A DNA stretch of 64,000 nucleotides from Galbula dea (Eukaryota; Chordata; Aves; Piciformes; Galbulidae), in assembly GCA_013399015.1 (NCBI GenBank), contig VWZX01001149.1:408463-472462 (forward strand). The letters run 5' to 3'. The notes under the pieces are model-generated. The model was given only the letters and a program-made list of their open reading frames with translations, made no database searches and was not told the DNA's origin. The position numbers and the translations under genes were made by a program. This document shows positions 46,672 through 59,239 of this stretch, in pieces (the first letter of the stretch is position 1; every line of letters begins with the position of its first letter).

Positions 46672-47061
46672 AGGCTGCTCACATTCCGCGTTTTGTTTCT
46701 AGCATGAAAGACTTTGTTTTAAATCATAATAGTAACCAGGCTGTAATCACATTATAGCACACATGGAGAACTCGCAGAAAGTCATGTGCTTTGGATTTGA
46801 CATTCTGATTTATGGTTGTGTGCTCCAGTTACACAGCTGCCATCTCATTTTCGACAAAGATGTTTTCTATTTTTCTATTACTTTGCTTCACCCTGTCTTT
46901 ATGGTGAAGCAAATGAAAGCCACCAGGTGAAGGCAGCACAAGAGGACAAATGTTTGCATGTTCTGGATCAAAACCACCATCAAATATTTTATGCTCTGCC
47001 TTCAGAAACAGCTTGTGGAGTTGGGGGTGTAGATTCTGCGTTGGGAGCCATTGCAAGTTCC

Positions 47062-47086
47062 AAAAAAAAAAAAAAAGGAAAAAAAA
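47062..47086. repeat. A-rich homopolymer tract
   Basis: A15, GG, A8, directly read. No retrogene recognised before it. Confidence 0.92.
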
Positions 47087-47799
47087 GAATTCTGGACTTT
47101 TATTTATTCAGAAATTAGATCAGCCTATGAAATTCACATCCCAGCCACTTGATCATGGTGACTTCACTGAAATGGGAAGAAGCTTGCAGAATTACTCTTT
47201 AGACACTTGAAGAGGCTCCTCTGCTTGCTGGGACCCAAAGCTGCTCCCTGTCTCCTCCGTGGAGCAAATTCTACTCTTGAGCCAAGCCCAGTGGAGGTGG
47301 CAAAGCCTTGCTCAGCTCAGTTAGGAGCAGATTGCAATCATTAGCCCTTCCCTCTGTCAGTAACCCGTTGGGTTTGCATTCCTATGAAGAGTAGCAGCAT
47401 TCCAGCTTAATTAAAAAAAGTGAGGACTTTTGCAGTAAATTGAATTAATGTTGGAAAGGGGCCAGAGCTGATGTTTTACATGAACCTCTCTTGTCTTCAG
47501 CAGAGTAAAAAAAAGAAAATGTCATCAACATTCTTTTCACAATTTAAATGCTCATGATCTATCTTTAGGGCTGGTGAGTATCAGATAGAGCACAAAGCCA
47601 CCACTGTGTCCCTTTCCAATGGTAAATTATGCATTACAGACTCATAAACCTTAAAGTGGAGAGTAAGATTTTACTAAGAGCATCATTTTCAGGTTGGTTA
47701 GGAAGAGCCTAGATGGAAAACCTGTTTCTAGTGGTTTTAGTGCTTGTGTTAAGGAGTTGAAAATGCATGTGTGGGTCAGACCCTGACCATGAATCCTCA

Positions 47800-47985
47800 C
47801 TGCAGCAGGGCACTGGCCCAGGGTGCCCAGAGAGGTTGTGGAGTCTCCTTCTCTGGAGAGATTCCAAACTCACCTGGAGGTGATCCTGGGCAACCTGCTG
47901 TGGGTGACCCTGCTTTAGCAGGGGGCTTGGACTAGATGATCTCCAGAGGTCCCCTTCCAACCCCTCCCAGTCTGTGATTCTGTGA
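47800..47985 (+). mobile_element. CR1 3'-end copy, type three
   Basis: From 'CTGCAGCAGGGCACTGGCCC' to the tail CAGTCTGTGATTCTGTGAC. The 'GAGAGGTTGTGGAGTCTCC' and 'TTGGACTAGATGATCTCCAG' blocks are nearly undamaged, so this is a younger insertion. Confidence 0.94.
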
Positions 47986-48633
47986 CTGCAGAGTCTTTGG
48001 GACAAGTAACCCCTTTGTCTTAACAAGGAGTAATTTTACCTCCTATATAAATTCTATAGGCTCCAAACAAGGGAAGTTTCCATCTTCAGGACAGTGCTAC
48101 AGCATGTTAACAACTAAGTGTAAAGGTAGAGCTGGGGCTCAGCAGAGCCTCATGAGCACTGAAATGAAGTGTCAGTGTTGAAAGTACTCTGTGGACATGT
48201 CTGGGCACCTCTGCAGCAGCAGCCACAGCTCTCTGTGTTGTGAAGGAAAACTCTAGAAACTCAACATACATCAAAAATAAAAACAAGCACTTTTTTTTGT
48301 TCTTACACCAGAAGTTCCCAACAAACAGGGACTCAATTTAACCACAGCCTTCAACTATGTCTGCAGACACAGGCATTGGTGGGAGCTGGGAGGAGACATT
48401 GCCCTGAGTCACAATCTGAAAAGGGTCCCTGGTGAAGACTTCTGATGCTCATAGGAGACCATCAGCAGCAGATCAGCAGTACTTTGTCTCTGGAGGTAAT
48501 GAAGCTGTTCAGTGTTGGGCTTACTGCATAGCAAGAAAAAGACTCCATAAAATACTGGCATGTTTCAGGTGCAAACTGCAGAGTGGAAACCTCTCTGCTC
48601 CACATAACTTTGATGAAAAAAATACAAAATTTG
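47986..48633. other. unique DNA
   Basis: Nothing recognised. Confidence 0.5.
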
Positions 48634-48751
48634 AGCCGGCTAAGTCCCTGCTGATCCTGAACATCTCTCCTNCCAAAATTTGAGAAAGGGGGAGTAATTT
48701 GTTTTTCACTCTTAGCCGGCTAAGTCCCTGCTGATCCTGAACATCTCTCCT
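48634..48751 (+). repeat. 38-bp direct repeat around a one-base gap
   Basis: The 38 bases at 48634-48671 recur exactly at 48714-48751, offset 80 bp. The left copy ends flush against the ambiguous base N at 48672. The decamer AAAATTTGAG also occurs just before each repeat unit. This fits either a tandem repeat with an 80-bp unit or an assembly join. Confidence 0.85.
48672..48672. other. assembly gap (single N)
   Basis: The only ambiguous base in the window. It probably marks a contig join or unresolved base. Confidence 0.9.
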
Positions 48752-49896
48752 ATGCAGTCTCTGAATGGGCAGGTACATGCTAGCATGCAAGATCTTCTGC
48801 CCCTAATCCAAGCAGAGCAGGAGACCACCAGGACTTTTTTTTTTATCATGACAATCCCTATAGGTGGGATAATTTCAGAAGATCTCTGAGTCATCATGAG
48901 GGTTGGTCTTTCAGCAGAGTAAAGAGCAGGGTAGGTCACTAGGACTCCATAGCTGTTGTCTAAAGCAAGAAAGGATGTGCCTGGCTGTATGTGTCCAAGC
49001 ACCAGCTCCACTTCTGGCCCATAGACCCCTAGATGGACAGAGTAAGACTCAGCAGAATGACTGAGGAAGAAAAGCCATAGCATTTATTTCTTCTGCAGGC
49101 ATCCTCCATTTCTATCCCTAGCAGAGCCAGTCAAAGTATTTCTGACCAAGAGGTTTTCCACTGGAAAATGCTATTCTTTCTGGAGTCAAGCAGGAACTTG
49201 TTCAGATGTCATTGACAGTTTTTGGTCAGGAACCAGTCAAAATATTGCATTTTGATATGGTAGTTTCAATGTGTGACATTTTGACTTCTCTATCATAATA
49301 CAATCCTGTTCTATTAGAGTAGATTATGTAGTTCTACATAAGCAGTTATACTTTAAAGTTGCTATCATGTATAAGTCAAAACAAATTACCTCCTGCAACA
49401 CAGTCTGACAAAACATCCCAGTACACCCAACTTCAGTATTTTTACCCTGAAGGCAATAGTGACTTCCAGCTTTTAATTCTAAATGGGAATGATTCTCATT
49501 TTACAAAACACTGGAAACCCTGGCAGAGTAGAAATTCCTGCTCCTGGCCAGTATTGACTATCTGCCTGGTGCTTGGGGCTCCAGGATTGTCTTCAAAAAC
49601 TCATTAACTGATGGAAATAATTAAGGAGTGTTACCATAGCACTCACAGCCACCTGTCCATCTGCCCTGGAGACACTTGGTTAAATTAAGATATGTTTTCT
49701 TCTGATTTTATTGTCAATGGCATGAGTGACTTCACCTGAGAAATTCATCCCAGGATTTCCTTTATATTGAAAGGGGGAAAACAAAAAGGATTCTCTTTCA
49801 CATGTGATTTTCATGACCAAATGTAGGCATCTACATTAGGTTGAGAAGGATGGCACCTGGACATCTTCCTGCTTGTGGTGGCCTACACCTGTTACT
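48752..49896. other. unique DNA
   Basis: AT-rich and without recognised elements. Confidence 0.5.
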
Positions 49897-50130
49897 GATT
49901 GGTCCCAGTTGCCTATAGAGGGGTAATAGAAGGAAAAACTTCTTTCATAAAGAAAAACTTCTTCCCTGTAAAGCTGCTAGAGCCCTGGCCCAGGCTGCCC
50001 AGAGAGGTTGTGGAGTCTCCTTCTCTGGAGAGATTCCAACCCCAGCTGGAGGTGATCCTGGGAGCTTTAGCAGTGAGGTTGGACTAGACAATCCTCAGAG
50101 GTCCCTTCCAATCCCTACCAGTCTGTGATT
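49897..50130 (+). mobile_element. CR1 3' copy with a small internal duplication
   Basis: Forward copy from 'TTGGTCCCAGTTGCC' to the tail CAGTCTGTGATTCC. It keeps PWPRLPREVVESPSLERFQP in frame. GAAAAACTTCTT occurs at 49933 and again at 49952, a 19-bp duplication. The 'CAACCTGCT ... CCTGCT' part before the tail is deleted. Confidence 0.92.
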
Positions 50131-51123
50131 CCTTGTTCATTCTCTGAGGTAAGGTGGGTAGCTCAGATGTAGACCTGGAGATACCCTCAGAAGAAGTCTG
50201 CCCTTGGTGCCCTCTGTCAATTCATGTCTTATTTTCTCTCCATGATGTATCTGGTTAGTGCTTTTGGGAAATCTCTCACCATGTGCTCCTTGGGACTGGT
50301 CTAAGCTGGAGTCTCTCAGAATAACACTCATACAGCTGCAGATTAATTGGAAAGGAAAATTTGGAAGCAATTTCAAAACAATTCCCCCTCTCTGGTTTTT
50401 CTTTCTGTGATAAACCTTTCTCTTGAGAAATTCTCTTCATTTGTCTTACAGTAAAACTCAGAGCAGCAGTGAAGATCAAAGCTGCCTGTGGTGCACATAA
50501 AGACATGCCTTTACCAGAAAGGTCTCCTTCCTAAAACAAAGCTCCTGAGGAAAAAAACCCACCCTATTCTGACATCCCTGAAGTTCTACCATTTCTCCAC
50601 AAACTATGTAAACAAAGTCATGAGCTGAAATGATGCTTGCAATCCTTCATTTCACAGGCAGCTGCTCAGCCATGCACTTGCTAGAGACAGGATTTACAAG
50701 CACATGATAATGACAAATAAAAGCCCCAAAAATTTCTGTGTATTTTTAAAGGGAAAAGTGTTTGTGGAAAAAGGGCCAGGAAAAAATGGTCCCATCCAGC
50801 CCTTGTGAAGTGGAAACATTTGGGGTATTTTGCACAAAACCATCTTCCCACTGCTTTTTGCCATGGGTCACTGCAGGTGCAATGCAGAGGGATTGGCCCA
50901 GAAAATTTGGCTCGTGGTTGCCTTGGCAAAATGAAGAGATTCAGCCCCTTGCCCTGCAGGCTGGGGGGGATGTGAGGGTCAGACGTTGTGCAGATAGTGG
51001 AACATGAACCACTGAGCCCATGCCAGGCAGCTCTGTTCACCACTTGCCACATCTAGATGGCTCCAGCCTACTGAGGGAAGGCTGAGATTTGCCATGTGAC
51101 CCATGCTGTGGAGAGTGACTTGG
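50131..51123. other. unique DNA
   Basis: Nothing recognised. Confidence 0.5.
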
Positions 51124-51303
51124 TGTCACAGAGGGTTTGGAAGGGACCTCTGGAGATTATCCAGTCCAACCCCCTTGTCAGAAGAGGTTGACCTAGAGCA
51201 TGTTGCACAGGATCATGGCCAGATGTGTTTGGAATGTCTCCAGAGAAGGAGACTTCCCCACCTCTCTGGGCAGCCTGGGCCAGGGCTCTACAACCCTTTC
51301 TCT
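51124..51303 (-). mobile_element. CR1 3' copy, reverse, type three
   Basis: Tail GTCACAGAGGGTTTGGAAGG, then 'CTCTGGAGATTATCCAGTCC' and 'GTCTCCAGAGAAGGAGACTTC', ending at 'GGGCTCTACAACCC'. Confidence 0.9.
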
Positions 51304-51345
51304 TCACCTGCTCCAATATTATTTTAATAGGACTTTACAAAGTTA

Positions 51346-51455
51346 GCTGGGGCTTTGAGCAACCTGGTCTAGTGAAAGATGTCCTTATCCATGGCAGAGG
51401 GGTTGGAACTAGATGACCTTTAAGGTCCCTTCCAACCCAAACCATTCTATGATTA
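51346..51455 (+). mobile_element. CR1 3'-end copy, forward
   Basis: 'GCTGGGGCTTTGAGCAACC', 'GGTTGGAACTAGATGACC' and the tail ACCATTCTATGATTAG. Only about 42 bp of AT-rich sequence separate it from the opposite-strand copy at 51124-51303. Confidence 0.92.
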
Positions 51456-52298
51456 GCTGGTACAAACTCTTGGAGAAAAGATGCAGCTCCAATTATCCCA
51501 GCAGTGCAAGAGCAGCCTGAGAGCCAGAGATGCTATTGCACAACCAGGATAAAGATTTCTTCCTGAGGCTTCAAGGAGCTTGCCTGCCATGGGCAAAAGC
51601 TTAGCAGAGCTGCTCAACTCCATACCTTGCAAAACAAACAAAAGACCCTGGAAGAGAGATTATGTTTTCACATTGTTTCCCAAATTACTTTAAATGTCAA
51701 CTTAAAAGGCTTTTAAGGTTTTTATTTCAAACGGAAGTATTAAGTGGAACTGCCAGGGGCAGTTAGCTTGAGAAAAGCAATACTGTGCATCTTAAACAGG
51801 GTAGAAATTTTTATGACCCAAATTCTTCAGTTATTATACACAGATGCTGGAAGAAAGCTGCTGTCCCCAGTGCCCAGCAATGAAACAAACCTGGCCACAC
51901 TCTTCTGAAGATAAATGGTGCCTGCTCAGAGCTGTCTTGACTGTAAAATGAGGTTTCTCTCCTCTCTTCTTCTAGGGCTGTTGGAACCTACTCACATCCC
52001 TCCATATTTTAGACTGAAGGGGGAGCAGGATGGGACACAACATTTCTTATTGCCAAGAGTTGGCTCTGGCTGCCCTAGAGGGTGACCACACTCACTAGTG
52101 ATGGTTGTGCTGAGCCACCTGGTTCTCCAGGTGCTCAGAGACAGCCATCTGCATGTCCACTCACACTGGTTGTGTCTGAAAGGCTGAAGTCTGTGTGAGC
52201 ACCCATTGAAACCTGGGATAAAAATACAGCTCCCTGTGCCCATGTTAGCTCCTTCTTCCACCACTTGCACTCATCTATATCATGTCTGCCCCATTTAT
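51456..52298. other. unique DNA
   Basis: Nothing recognised. Confidence 0.5.
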
Positions 52299-52540
52299 TA
52301 TAGAATCATAGAGTTGTCAGAGTTGGAAGGGACCTTAAAGATCATCCAGTTCCATCCCCCCTGCCATGGGCAGGGACACCTCCCAGTAGATCATGCTGCC
52401 CAGAGCCCCATCCAGCCTGGCCTTAAAAACTTCCAGGGATGAGGCTTCCACCACCTCCCTGGGCAAACTCTTCCAGTGTCTCCCTACTCTCATGGTGAAG
52501 AACTTCTTCCTAATGTCTGATCTAAATCTACCCTCCATTG
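52299..52540 (-). mobile_element. CR1 fragment, type-one 3' end
   Basis: Tail TTATAGAATCATAGAGTTGTC, then 'CCTGCCATGGGCAGGGACACC' less its last base. Minus-strand frame: EGRFRSDIRKKFFTMRVGRH, then EVVEASSLEVFKARLDGAL. The first half matches the copy at 13277-13848, including the unusual GTTGTCAGAGTTGG, so they share a subfamily. Confidence 0.94.
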
Positions 52541-53785
52541 ATTTATGGACAGTCAATTTACATAGAAGATGCCAAATAACTGCAAGGATTTGCTGGGGTT
52601 TAGAACCTATGTGTGTGCTTGTGCAGAGTCTTGTTCCCAGAGCAAGCAGCAGGAGAGGCAATCTCCTGCATCAATCACTAAACCAGCCAACAAAAAGTCC
52701 ATATCTTATTCCATGCTCTGGCACTGACCCATGCTGTAGCCTTTGGGAAGTCCATCCTCCACAGCCTTACATTATCTCCCAAGATGTGAGCTTCTGCAGG
52801 GTCCATCTCTCACCACATGCAATACCAAAAGCCACAGGGTGTCAGCTGGAGCCCTCAGCCCCAGTAGAAAATGCAATAACATGAGAAGAAGGAGTTGGCC
52901 ATGAAGACAAAGATCAGAAACACTTTTATTCCTCTGCTGTGTGCCCTGGGGAAGAATCTGTGCCTCTGATGAGGAGTCAAAATGGAGAACAATCAAAGCC
53001 AGCTCCTGGGAGAGAAGAAGAGTGTGTTTATGGGGCTCATTCTTCTCCTTATGTTCTTACTGATGCCACCTCATCAATAATAGCATTCCATACATGGACA
53101 TTGTTAGAGCTTTGTTTTACACACAGTTGCTACAGTGAAAACAGGTGAACAACCCTTGCTATGTGTTGTAGCTGATGGGTTGATGCAGCAAGAATTACCA
53201 GTGGAAGATCAAAAGCCATGGTTGATCTTCAGACAGGTGAAAATGCTTCCAGAGGCTTAGACTATGCAGTAGAATAAAGTATGCCAGGTGGAAATGGTAT
53301 TTGGAACAGGCCCATGACCCAACCTGTTGCAGAAGTCCAGAGTCCCAACTGTAATTGCCTAATTAAGCTGAGGAAAGATTCCTGCTTGAGCACAGATGTA
53401 CTGATGCTTTTATTACAGAGACAATGAGCAAGGCTCACCTGAGAAGCATCTTGGTGTTGTGGTCATCAGCTCTGGCTGGGACCAGTCACCACAGCTTTAG
53501 AAAAAGGCAAACCCCCCCCAAATCTAGGAGCAGGATTTCACTAGAAGCAGGAGAGGAGCTGTGGTGAGGAAATAATGCTCATCCCCTGCAAGAGCCAGGA
53601 AGTTCCAAAGCCTGTGATTAATTTAATGTGCTGTAAATGCTGTATGACAAACATGGGCATCAGCTTTTCTTCTAACTCCTGTTGGAAATTCCAGACAGTT
53701 TGACACCCAACACATCATCCTACAAGCTTTCATTTCTAATCCCAGGATCATGCCTACCAGTGCAACACAAGCAGCTCTGGGCTTT
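52541..53785. other. unique DNA
   Basis: Nothing recognised beyond a C8 run near 53513. Confidence 0.5.
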
Positions 53786-53842
53786 TCATAGAAACATAAA
53801 ATAATTTAGGCTGAAAAGCACCTTTAAGATGATCAAGTCAGT
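53786..53842 (-). mobile_element. decayed CR1 3' tail
   Basis: TCATAGAAACATAAAATAAT, then 'TTTAGGCTGAAAAGCACC' and 'TTTAAGATGATCAAGTC'. More diverged than most copies here. Confidence 0.7.
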
Positions 53843-55064
53843 TCATGCCTTGAGTTTGGTGAGAGATCCAGAATTCCATGTTTATAAGGGTCAAATTTCT
53901 TCTGAATTCTAGCCTGAAAATGTCTGTGGTCAACATGTTAGCTATTTTCATGCTGGTGGTCCATAGTCATCCCACAATCAAGTCATATATCCATCACTCC
54001 CATCTTCTACATTTTCCAGCCACTGGTGTCCAACTCAGGGCATGGTTCTAGCTTGCACTTGACCTTGCATTTGTGTGGTCAGGTGGCTGCTACTCCACCA
54101 AATTACTTTGTCTACCTCCTTGGTAGTGCTCAGAACTGGCAATGTCACCCAAGGTTGTGTTACCTGCATTTTTCACTACTGAGACATGTTCTTCAGGTGC
54201 CAGGTCCTATGGCCAATCCCCCAGAAACAATGGAAATTTTTCTTTGACCTGTTACTCCATTGAAGGCACAAGAGGCTGCTAGACAGGTCCCTACTTCTTT
54301 TTTATTCAAACCCAATATTGAATTGCTTAGGGTCAGATTTGAACCATTAGTTGTCCAAGAAGTCAGATCTCTTATTGAGTTTATATTATGTATTGGGTTA
54401 GAGCAACACCATTAGTCCTTAACAAAACCACATGGGATTTTCTCCATCTCCCATGCTCCTGCTCCCCTCCCCTTGCATCAAACTCTACTCTCAGACCCTC
54501 CAAAAACTGAGGTCAGCTCATGGGCATGCAGTAACCACAAGCATCCTGCTCTCCTTACCTCACTTCTATGAATTTAGGCACTGGTTTTTCCTTCTCCAGC
54601 CCCAGGCCAGTGGCCTCCAGTTGACAGATTCATTGTCCTTTCTTGCTACTGGAGCTGCAGTTTCATGTGCTGGTGCTTTTAATACCTTCAAGTGTTACTC
54701 CTTCACTTACACACCAGTTATTGCTGGGTTCAGCGTGGGGGTAAGCAGGCAAAATTCTCCACTCTGCATTCTAGAGGTCACAGCAGATGATCTAAAGATC
54801 CCTTTGGCCTTCAGGACTGCAAATGTTAACAGCATTCTGTGGCACAGCCTTTAAAGAGCTCAGTGTTTTTGGCCCTGTCCTCTTTCTCACTGAGATCTTA
54901 TCAGCCCTTACAAGCTGAATGCTGTTGAAATTTATTGGTCACTTAACATGAGTGGAGGGCAACAAGAAATTCTCTGGGGAGTGTTAGGGATGATTCATAT
55001 GTGGGAAACCTTCCTCCCCAAACAGTATTCAACCATATCAGTGCAGCCTGTGGGAGAAGAGAAG
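53843..55064. other. unique DNA
   Basis: The 140-codon plus frame at 54432-54854 has no domain I recognise. Confidence 0.5.
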
Positions 55065-55275
55065 CACCATGCAAAGACACCAGGAGCTCAGCTGAAAACA
55101 AACAAAAGGAGATATTTCCCTCAGGGTGGGTCATGGACCAGTGTAGATCTTTGCCAGAGGGAATTAGGGGTGTGAAAAGTTTACCTGGGGACCCAGGGAG
55201 ATTGGACAAGTACTTGGAGGAGCAACCCAGTGGAATCATTAAATAGATGGGTCATATCAGGCTAAGGACATTCTT
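55065..55275 (+). mobile_element. possible old CR1-type fragment
   Basis: 'GGAGATATTTCCCTCAGGG', 'CTTTGCCAGAGGGAATTAGG', 'GATTGGACAAGTACTTGGAG' and 'ATCATTAAATAGATGGG' match the order of segments near the 3' end of ancient CR1-group elements. Heavily decayed and not in the same subfamily as the others. Confidence 0.4.
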
Positions 55276-55413
55276 CAAGATGGAGGTAGTGGGACTTTGG
55301 GGAGAAAGACCATATGCACATCTCCTGGGATTCTTTTTCCTGTTGGAGACAGAACCTGGACTGGATAGACCCAGTTCAGAACTTATGTAGATTGCAGTTT
55401 AAAACCAGAATGG

Positions 55414-55898
55414 TCATAGAATGGTTTGGGTTGGAAGGGATCTTAAATATTATCCGGTTCCAACCTCCCTCTGCCATGGACAGGGACATCTTCCACTACA
55501 TCAGGTTGCTCAAAGCCCCTTCCAGCCTGGCCTTGAACACTCCCAGGGATGGGGCATCCACAGCCTCTCTGGGCAACCTCTTCCAATTTCTCACCACCCT
55601 CTAGTTAAAGAGTTTCCTCCTAATATCTAATCTAAATCTACTCTCTTTCAGTCTGAAATCATTACCTCTCATCCTATAACTGCATTCTATGATAAAGAAC
55701 CCATTCCCATCTTTTTTATAGGCCCCTTTAACTACTGGAAGGCTGCTACAAAGTCTCCCCAGAGCCTTTTCTTCTTTAGGCTGAACAACCCCAACTCTCT
55801 CAGCCTGTCCTCACAGCAGAGGCTTCTAGCCCTCAGATCATCTTTGTGGCTTCCTCTGGACCCACTAGAGCACATCCATGTCTTTCTTATGCTGCTGC
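55414..55898 (-). mobile_element. CR1 copy, type-one 3' end
   Basis: Clean tail TCATAGAATGGTTTGGGTTGG, about 485 bp. It passes through 'CCAGCCTGGCCTTGAACACTC' less its last base, 'CAACCCCAACTCTCTCAGCC' and 'TCATCTTTGTGGCTTCCTC', to 'CATGTCTTTCTTATGCTG'. The frame is broken by small indels. Confidence 0.95.
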
Positions 55899-56119
55899 CT
55901 TGTGGCTCAGATGGAAACCAAAGGCCTCTTCACCTCCATTTGCACTGAAGGATCCTACACCCTTGTCCAGCAGATGAAGGTCTGTTCATCCACCAGCACA
56001 TCAATGTGCAGGAATTCTCCAGAAACTCTTGGACTTTCCTTCCCAGGGCACCCACTGTTGGGCAGAGCAGCTGCCCATTGTACAACTTCCCTCTTAACAC
56101 CAGCACAGGGAGTCAGAAA

Positions 56120-56386
56120 ACCACAGAACCATTTGGGTTGGAAGACACCTCTAAGATCATGGAGTCCAACCATTAACCAGCACTGCCAGGTCACCACTAA
56201 GCCATGTTCCTCAGCACCACATCTCCATGGCTTTTCAATCCCCCAGGGATGGTGACTCCACCACTGCCCTGGGCAGCCTGGGCCAAGGCTTGACAACCCT
56301 TTTGGGGAAGAAATTCTTCCTCATATTCAATCTAAACCTCCCCTGGTGCAATTTGAGGCCATTTCCTCTTGCCCTATCACTAAAAG
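56120..56386 (-). mobile_element. CR1 copy, type-two 3' end
   Basis: Starts CCACAGAACCATTTGGG. Minus-strand frame reads LKLHQGRFRLNMRKNFFPKR, then PWPRLPRAVVESPSLGD. Only about 220 bp from the type-one copy at 55414-55898. Confidence 0.93.
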
Positions 56387-57886
56387 GAGGGATTTTTTTT
56401 CCACAGAGAAAGTCAAGAGACAATTTTTATAGGTATATTTTTATTTTTGCCAAGTTTAAACTGAAGAAGGAGGATAGAAAACAATGCAGCTTTCATCAAA
56501 AGAGATCTTTCCCTCCAGTGTTTGATCTTCAAGCAAGTACATTGCAATTTAAACCAATGTTGAAAAAAACTCTTCATTTAGGGAAACAGAAAAGCAAAAA
56601 ATGAATAAAAATAGTTGCATTGGGCTTCTTTTTCTTTTTTTTTCCACTAGCTCTACTGATCTAATTCCAGGCTGGATAATTGTATTCTGAGTGATTATTG
56701 TAGGACTGGAGCTCCAGTGGGGTAGAACATTCTTTTGATTGGAAAGCATTATGTGATGCTGGTTTCCATTAAGGAGGTGACCCCAAGAAGACTACACTGC
56801 AGTCCTTACTTCTCTTGCCTTGCTCTGCAAGAGAAAAATCCCCTCAAGAGACATTCAGGAGAATGTTTTAGTATTGTTTTAAGAAATTATTTTAAAATTC
56901 AGGAATAAAAAGACCAAAAAATGGTTGTTTTCTCTGCTGGTGACTTTGTTGTTTTACCTTGGATAGAGATTTTCCTAAGGATCTTATCTTGAAATCCTCA
57001 TCACTTCTTACCTGGCTAAAATGTTCCCAGGCTTGCTTAGATCTAAAGTGACTTTTTTTGTTTTTTTCACTCTTTACTTACACAAATGTCCATTAATGGA
57101 AAAACAAAAGTGAAGACTGAGAGATTTAGCTCTGTCATTCTAGGGATATGGTTAACCCAAGGCTATGTAAACACACAAGCACAGGCTCTTTGTTAAGGGT
57201 GTGCTTATGGATTGTTTTGTACAGGCAGTGTGGCCAAAAAGGATGAGCATATGATGGAAAAGGTCACAGGTTTTATTTTGGTTGTGGTTTTTCATATTGG
57301 AAAAGGAAAAGAGAGGGAATGAGTAAAACTGATTATTTTTTCCCTCAGAAAACAAAAAAACATATTAAAAGTTGACTTTTTTCCTTAAAGAGCAAGACAT
57401 TTCCAATAGTTTGAAATAGATGTGGGTTTGTTAAAGTACCTTTATTATCAGAAAAATAGAATCAAATTGTTATGGATCACAAGCAGAGAAGAGGTTTGAT
57501 TACTCTGCCTCATGGATTGACCTCAGGGAGCAAATGATGTCTGCAAAGGACCACATTAGGCACCAAAGTGACTAAGCATTTGCCAAACTGCCTGTTAATT
57601 TTGCATTAACCCTTTATAAACTTCAAATATGATGTGTAACCAATGTAACTTAGCTTTTCCTTTCATAAACCTCAGTGGCACTTTATGGGTTGTGATCAGT
57701 GCCCACAGGGAAGCTCATGGCTTCAGCTCTTTCTGCTAGGAAATGAAAGCCCTGCAGGTGCAAGGAACTTAATGGTACATTAAGGTAATGGGGTTACCCT
57801 CATGGCAGGTCTTCTAGAGATATTTAAAGACCAGAGGCCTTGAAATTGCTGCAGATGCCACTTCAGGGTACCACTTCAGATCAGGG
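56387..57886. other. unique AT-rich DNA
   Basis: T-rich and A-rich short runs (56394-56402, 56630-56644, 57352-57360). No gene or repeat recognised. Confidence 0.5.
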
Positions 57887-58475
57887 ACATCTGCAACTAG
57901 AGCAGGTTGCTCACAGCCCCAGACAACCTGACCTGCAATGGTCCCAGGGATGGGACATCTATCGCCTATCTGGGCAACCTGGGACAGTGTCTAACCACCT
58001 TCAGGGTCCAAAAAATCTTCCTTATGTGCCATCAAATCTCCCTCTTTTAGTTTCAAACCATCATCCCTTGTTCTGTACCAACAGGACCTGTTAACAATTC
58101 TGTCCCTGTCTTTCTTCTAGACCCCTTTAAGTCCTGCAAGGCTGCGGCAAGGTCTCTCTGGAGCCTTCTCTTCTTCGGCTGAACAACCCCAACTCTCACA
58201 GCCAGTCCTCAGAGCAGAGGGGTTCCAGCCCTCAGATCATTTCTGTGGCCTCCTCTGGCCCTGATCCCCCAGCTCCATGTCTCTGCTGTGCTGAGGACTC
58301 CAGAGCTGGCCCCAGCACTGCAGCTGAGGTCTCCCCAGAGCAGAGCAGAGGCACAATCCCCTCCCTGCCCTGCTGGCCATGCTGCTTTGGATGCAGCCCA
58401 GGACACAGTTGTCTTCTGGGCTGTGAGCACACATTGCTGGCTCATCTCCAGCTTCTCACCCACCAGCACAAATGA
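57887..58475 (-). mobile_element. CR1 copy lacking its 3' tail
   Basis: About 590 bp in reverse, from 'GGGACATCTGCAACTAGAGC' (no tail) to 'TCTCACCCACCAGCACA'. It extends further 5' in the element than most copies here, into the segment before the RPHLEYC-type region. Positions 58286-58435 are about 97% identical to 62348-62502. Confidence 0.94.
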
Positions 58476-59239
58476 AAACATCATTCACAGTGGCAGCAGG
58501 AACCTTCAGAGCAGTTTCCCCTCCCAGCCCTGCTCTCCTAGCTCCAGTACACATCTGCCAGAGCATCCTACTTCCCCTGTGAGAACCAGGGCCCCTTGGC
58601 ACGAGGCATGGCATGGAGGCATGTGAAGATATGATATCCTGCCTCAGAGAAATTCTCTCCCCAGATGTGGTATTAAGACACCAGAAACGAGAGCCTGCAG
58701 AGCAAAACACAGCTGCAAATGGCACTTGGAGCCTCTGGAGACCAGGCTTTAAGAATAAGCAGGCACCTTGGGCTGGGAAGGTCCTAGTACATTCTTGCAG
58801 CTATAAAAACAACAGTGAACTGCTCCTTTTGGCCAGGCTGGAGACTGATGGCATAACAGGAAATTCTGGTGGATGATTTCTTTTTTGGAAACCACATGAA
58901 AGTTAACCAAACTTTCCCAAAACAGATGAAAGATTCTGACCAGGAGCAACAGGAGGATGAAGCAGAAGTTTTAAGGGCAGTTGTAATCCGGTCTAACCTC
59001 AGGCATAGTCATGCCAGAAGGATCCTGCCAGGGAAAATAAGCTACTGCTCATCAGCTGCTCTGGGCAAACCCCTCTCCACCAGCTCATGTCCTCAGGAGG
59101 GTGACACAACTCAAAGTTGGATACCAGCAAGGAAAGGTTGTCCTGAGCTTTACAAGGGTGAAGATGGCAGAGCAGTCCTGTCCTCACTCTATCCAGCCCC
59201 AGTGGTGTATTTCCAAAGAAGCTGTGGACCTGCCCAACA
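58476..59239. other. unique DNA
   Basis: Nothing recognised. Confidence 0.5.

Larger units (their letters stand above)
44908..47799. other. unique DNA with G4 motif, CT repeat and CpG cluster
   Basis: Contains the G-quadruplex motif at 45198, nine CpGs at about 46026-46108, an AT-rich conserved-looking part at 46180-46470, a CT repeat and an A15 run (47062-47076). The 45490-45560 part faintly resembles an ancient amniote repeat, but I do not call it. No gene recognised. Confidence 0.5.

Noticed and set aside
52393..52884. 163-codon plus-strand open frame
   Set aside because: The first third is antisense CR1 and the rest has no domain. No sign of selection or gene structure.
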